Source: Gammaproteobacteria bacterium (lineage in GTDB: Bacteria; Pseudomonadota; Gammaproteobacteria; Natronospirales; REEB76). From it: DNA of 64,000 nucleotides. The position numbers and the translations under genes are program-made. The stretch is from contig JAGWOR010000003.1 in assembly GCA_028870845.1 (NCBI GenBank), forward strand, positions 31,339 through 95,338. Reading direction: 5' to 3'. The notes beneath the pieces were generated by a model that ran no database searches, had not been told where the DNA came from, and was given only the letters and a program-made list of their open reading frames with translations. Position 1 is the stretch's first letter, and each line of letters opens with the position of its first letter. Shown here piece by piece: positions 62,200 to 64,000 of this stretch.

Positions 62200-63057
62200 A
62201 TGAATTACCGCCACGAATTCCATGCCGGGAATTTTGCCGACCTCATGAAGCACAGCTTGCTGGTGATCCTGCTACAGGCACTGAACCGCAAGTCCACGGG
62301 CTGGTGCTATTACGACAGCCACGCCGGCACCGGCCGTTACGATCTGCACAGCGAAGCTGCGCGCACCACCGGCGAAGCCGAAGCCGGCATCGGCCGGCTA
62401 TGGCGGCAACGCAACGGCGCCCCGCAAGCCGTACAACAGCTGTGCGCCATCGTGGCAGCGTGCAATCCATTGCTGACAGAGGGTCAAACACCGCGTTACT
62501 ACCCGGGATCCGCCGGTATTGCGCAAGCCCTGGCCCGCAGCCAGGACCGGCTGGTGCTGGCGGAACTGCATCCTCAGGAACACCGACTGCTGCACAAACA
62601 CCTGCGGAATGATGCGCGCGTGGCAATCCATGCGCGCGACGGCTACGAGATGCTCACGGCTCTGGTACCGCCGCCGGAACGGCGAGGTCTGGCATTGCTG
62701 GATCCGCCGTTTGAACAAACGGATGAATTCGAGCGCCAGCTGCAGGCGCTGCGGGATGCATACGTGCGCTGGTCGAGCGGCGTATATGCACTGTGGTATC
62801 CCATCAAAGACGAAGCCGCGGTGAAGCGTTTTTACCGCAACACCATCAAGTCCGGCATACAACGGGTGCTGGTGGCGGAATTTCGTACCGCACATGCTGC
62901 CGTGTCACAGTTCTCGGCTTGCGGCCTGCTGGTGGTGAATCCGCCCTGGCAGTGTGAACCCGCCATGAGCGAAACTTTGCACTATCTGGGGGCGGTGCTG
63001 GCGGCGCGAACAGCTGCCAACCGTCTGCAGTGGCTGGTAGCGGAAACCCGAAAATAA
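62200..63057 (+). CDS. rlmJ: 23S rRNA (adenine2030-N6)-methyltransferase RlmJ
   Basis: 285 residues (E. coli 280) from the ATG at 62200, where the family start MNYRHEFHAGNFADLMKH begins; a longer open frame to 61216 is antisense to the glycosyltransferase gene and is not used. Signatures: DSHAGTGRYD (39-48) SAM loop, HPQEH (124-128), catalytic DPPF (168-171) and NPPW near the end. It methylates N6 of A2030 in 23S rRNA. Confidence 0.95.
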   Translation: MNYRHEFHAGNFADLMKHSLLVILLQALNRKSTGWCYYDSHAGTGRYDLHSEAARTTGEAEAGIGRLWRQRNGAPQAVQQLCAIVAACNPLLTEGQTPRYYPGSAGIAQALARSQDRLVLAELHPQEHRLLHKHLRNDARVAIHARDGYEMLTALVPPPERRGLALLDPPFEQTDEFERQLQALRDAYVRWSSGVYALWYPIKDEAAVKRFYRNTIKSGIQRVLVAEFRTAHAAVSQFSACGLLVVNPPWQCEPAMSETLHYLGAVLAARTAANRLQWLVAETRK

Positions 63058-63089
63058 TTTCAGCGTAAGCGAACCGGCCCATTGCAAAA

Positions 63090-63123
63090 TGACTCTGGGT
63101 CAGTTATAAATGACCCAAGGTCA
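63090..63123. promoter_or_regulatory. Nested palindrome before the TetR gene, likely operator
   Basis: Inner arms TGGGTCA (63096-63102) and TGACCCA (63111-63117) and outer arms TGAC (63090-63093) and GTCA (63120-63123) share one axis at 63106.5, giving a 34-base two-layer palindrome. The centre is TTATAAA, which can serve as a -10. It ends 16 bases before the ATG at 63139. Size, symmetry and position fit an autoregulatory TetR-family operator. Confidence 0.6.
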
Positions 63124-63138
63124 GTAATCACCACCAGC

Positions 63139-63807
63139 ATGCCTGCCAACAGCCGGGCGCTCAGCGCCGACCAAAAACAGCGTCGCCGGGATGCCATCCT
63201 GGAAGCGGCGCTGCAGCGCTTTTCCGCATCCGCCTATGAGCAGATCATCATGGATGACATCGCCGGCGACGCGGGCCTGGCCAAGGGCACCCTGTACCTG
63301 TACTTCCACAGCAAGGAAGCCCTGTTCCTGGCATTGTACCAACGTGAATTGGAGTCGTGGTTCGATGAACTGGACAGCCACCTTGAGCACAACCTGGGCA
63401 GCTCCAGCTTCGATAATCTGGTGCGCTTCCTGGGAGACTCGCTGCGGCGGCGTCCGGCGTTCCTGCGGCTCACGGCCATCCTGCATACCGTACTGGAACA
63501 CAACCTGGACTATCCCGCAGCACGCGGCTTCAAAACCGGCCTCAAGGAACGTGTGCTCAAAACCGGTAAACGCATCGAAACACATCTGCCATTTCTGAAA
63601 CCCGGTCAGGGCAGCGAGTTGCTCATGCAAATCAACGCGCTGGTGATCGGCTTCCAGCATATGGCCGAGCCTTCAGGGGTGATGCGGCAGGTGCTGGACG
63701 ACGAAGACATGGCGCTATTCAGGGTGGACCTGGAGGTCCGCCTGCAGGACAGCCTCCGGACCCTGCTCATGGGCCTGGCCTATGAAGCCAAATACCGTCG
63801 TGAATAG
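63139..63807 (+). CDS. TetR-family transcriptional regulator
   Basis: 222 residues from the ATG at 63139; an in-frame ATG 19 codons upstream would place coding sequence over the palindrome and adds residues without family resemblance. The helix-turn-helix is typical: RRDAILEAALQRFSASAYEQ, then DDIAGDAGLAKGTLYLYFHSKEALFLALY (about 40-66). The ligand-binding part follows to the C-terminus with no known signature. The SDR gene begins inside its last codons, so regulator and oxidoreductase are probably one unit. Confidence 0.92.
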   Translation: MPANSRALSADQKQRRRDAILEAALQRFSASAYEQIIMDDIAGDAGLAKGTLYLYFHSKEALFLALYQRELESWFDELDSHLEHNLGSSSFDNLVRFLGDSLRRRPAFLRLTAILHTVLEHNLDYPAARGFKTGLKERVLKTGKRIETHLPFLKPGQGSELLMQINALVIGFQHMAEPSGVMRQVLDDEDMALFRVDLEVRLQDSLRTLLMGLAYEAKYRRE

Positions 63808-64000
63808 CCGCGGCCTGCAGGGCAGAACCGCGCTGGTTACCGGGGCCTCGTCCGGGCTCGGCGCTGAATTTGCCCGCCAGCTGGCAGACATGGGATGTCA
63901 TCTGATCCTCACCGCCCGCCGGCGCGGCAAACTCACGGACCTTAAAAACGAAATCCATGCCAGGGCCAAAGTCGACATCGCCGTGCTGCCAGCGGACCTG
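63782..64000 (+). CDS. SDR-family oxidoreductase, cut by the window edge
   Basis: 73 codons are present. ATG at 63782 overlaps the TetR gene by 26 bases; an in-frame GTG at 63800 gives an 8-base overlap and starts nearer the expected N-terminus. The Rossmann nucleotide loop TGASSGLG and the following ARRRGKL segment (NADP-type Arg) and LPADL are typical of classical short-chain dehydrogenases. Catalytic residues lie beyond the window. Substrate unknown; regulated, by inference, through the TetR protein. Confidence 0.88.
   Translation, partial: MKPNTVVNSRGLQGRTALVTGASSGLGAEFARQLADMGCHLILTARRRGKLTDLKNEIHARAKVDIAVLPADL

Noticed and set aside
129..64000. Search for tRNA, rRNA, CRISPR arrays, insertion sequences, integrases or phage genes
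   Set aside because: No matching sequence pattern or protein was recognised by reading; a tRNA or covariance-model scan would be decisive.

Overview
The window reads as chromosomal DNA of a fairly GC-rich proteobacterium, most likely a gammaproteobacterium of the Xanthomonadales/Nevskiales/Steroidobacterales neighbourhood. The reasons are the FadE-type long acyl-CoA dehydrogenase and FadI-type thiolase, PurT, YajQ, RlmJ, ExeA/GspB and a class 2 (Burkholderia/Xanthomonas-like) malate dehydrogenase. This placement is inference from gene types; no rRNA or other firm marker lies here. No tRNA, rRNA, CRISPR array, insertion sequence, phage gene or integrase was seen. Genes are dense, often in overlapping co-directional runs, and the content is mostly core and regulatory.

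Layout. 1-9.7 kb (minus strand): a truncated DUF924 gene, a DUF6159 membrane protein, a secreted S9 peptidase, then a propionate block that is transcribed acuI, prpB, prpC, GNAT, prpD, SH3 protein, preceded by a small outer-membrane barrel. 9.8-12.3 kb: a CHASE2/TPR-like/Ser-Thr kinase receptor. 12.4-15 kb: a four-gene run headed by a PQQ-type sugar dehydrogenase. 15-16.3 kb: tandem BsuPI-like exported paralogues. 16.4-20.2 kb (plus): CPA2 antiporter-purT, then yajQ. 20.2-24.4 kb (minus): a GST, then a GntR-ABC-repeat-protein unit preceded by a small exported protein with three TonB-box-like motifs. 24.6-26.8 kb (plus): saccharopine-dehydrogenase-like enzyme and mdh, closed by a clear terminator shared with a convergent S10 peptidase. 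28.7-35 kb (plus): an orphan membrane sensor, a thioesterase, fadE and a DUF4286/DUF3667 fusion.

35-49 kb: a GAF-GGDEF cyclase, a DUF4136 lipoprotein, dinB, exeA-gspB, an unrecognised exported protein with a membrane partner, an FMN glutamate-synthase-like enzyme, a REC-REC-GGDEF regulator, small membrane proteins, a VOC protein, hemH and mscL. 49-64 kb: fadI, a MATE pump, an NTF2-like exported protein, an MHS-type transporter, a 1139-residue BNR-repeat exported protein, a methyltransferase, an APC permease, a GT39 glycosyltransferase, rlmJ, and a TetR regulator with a nested palindrome in front of it and an SDR gene overlapping its end and running off the window.

How the genes fit together. 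AcuI makes propionyl-CoA from acryloyl-CoA and PrpC/PrpD/PrpB oxidise it to pyruvate and succinate. FadE, FadI and the thioesterase handle fatty acyl-CoAs, and odd-chain products would feed the same cycle. Two diguanylate cyclases with intact product-inhibition motifs and YajQ point to c-di-GMP signalling. The most unusual parts are the GntR/ABC unit with the motif-triplet protein, the acuI-prp arrangement with its inserted GNAT and SH3 genes, the inverted repeat in the leader of the orphan sensor, and the nested palindrome before the TetR gene.
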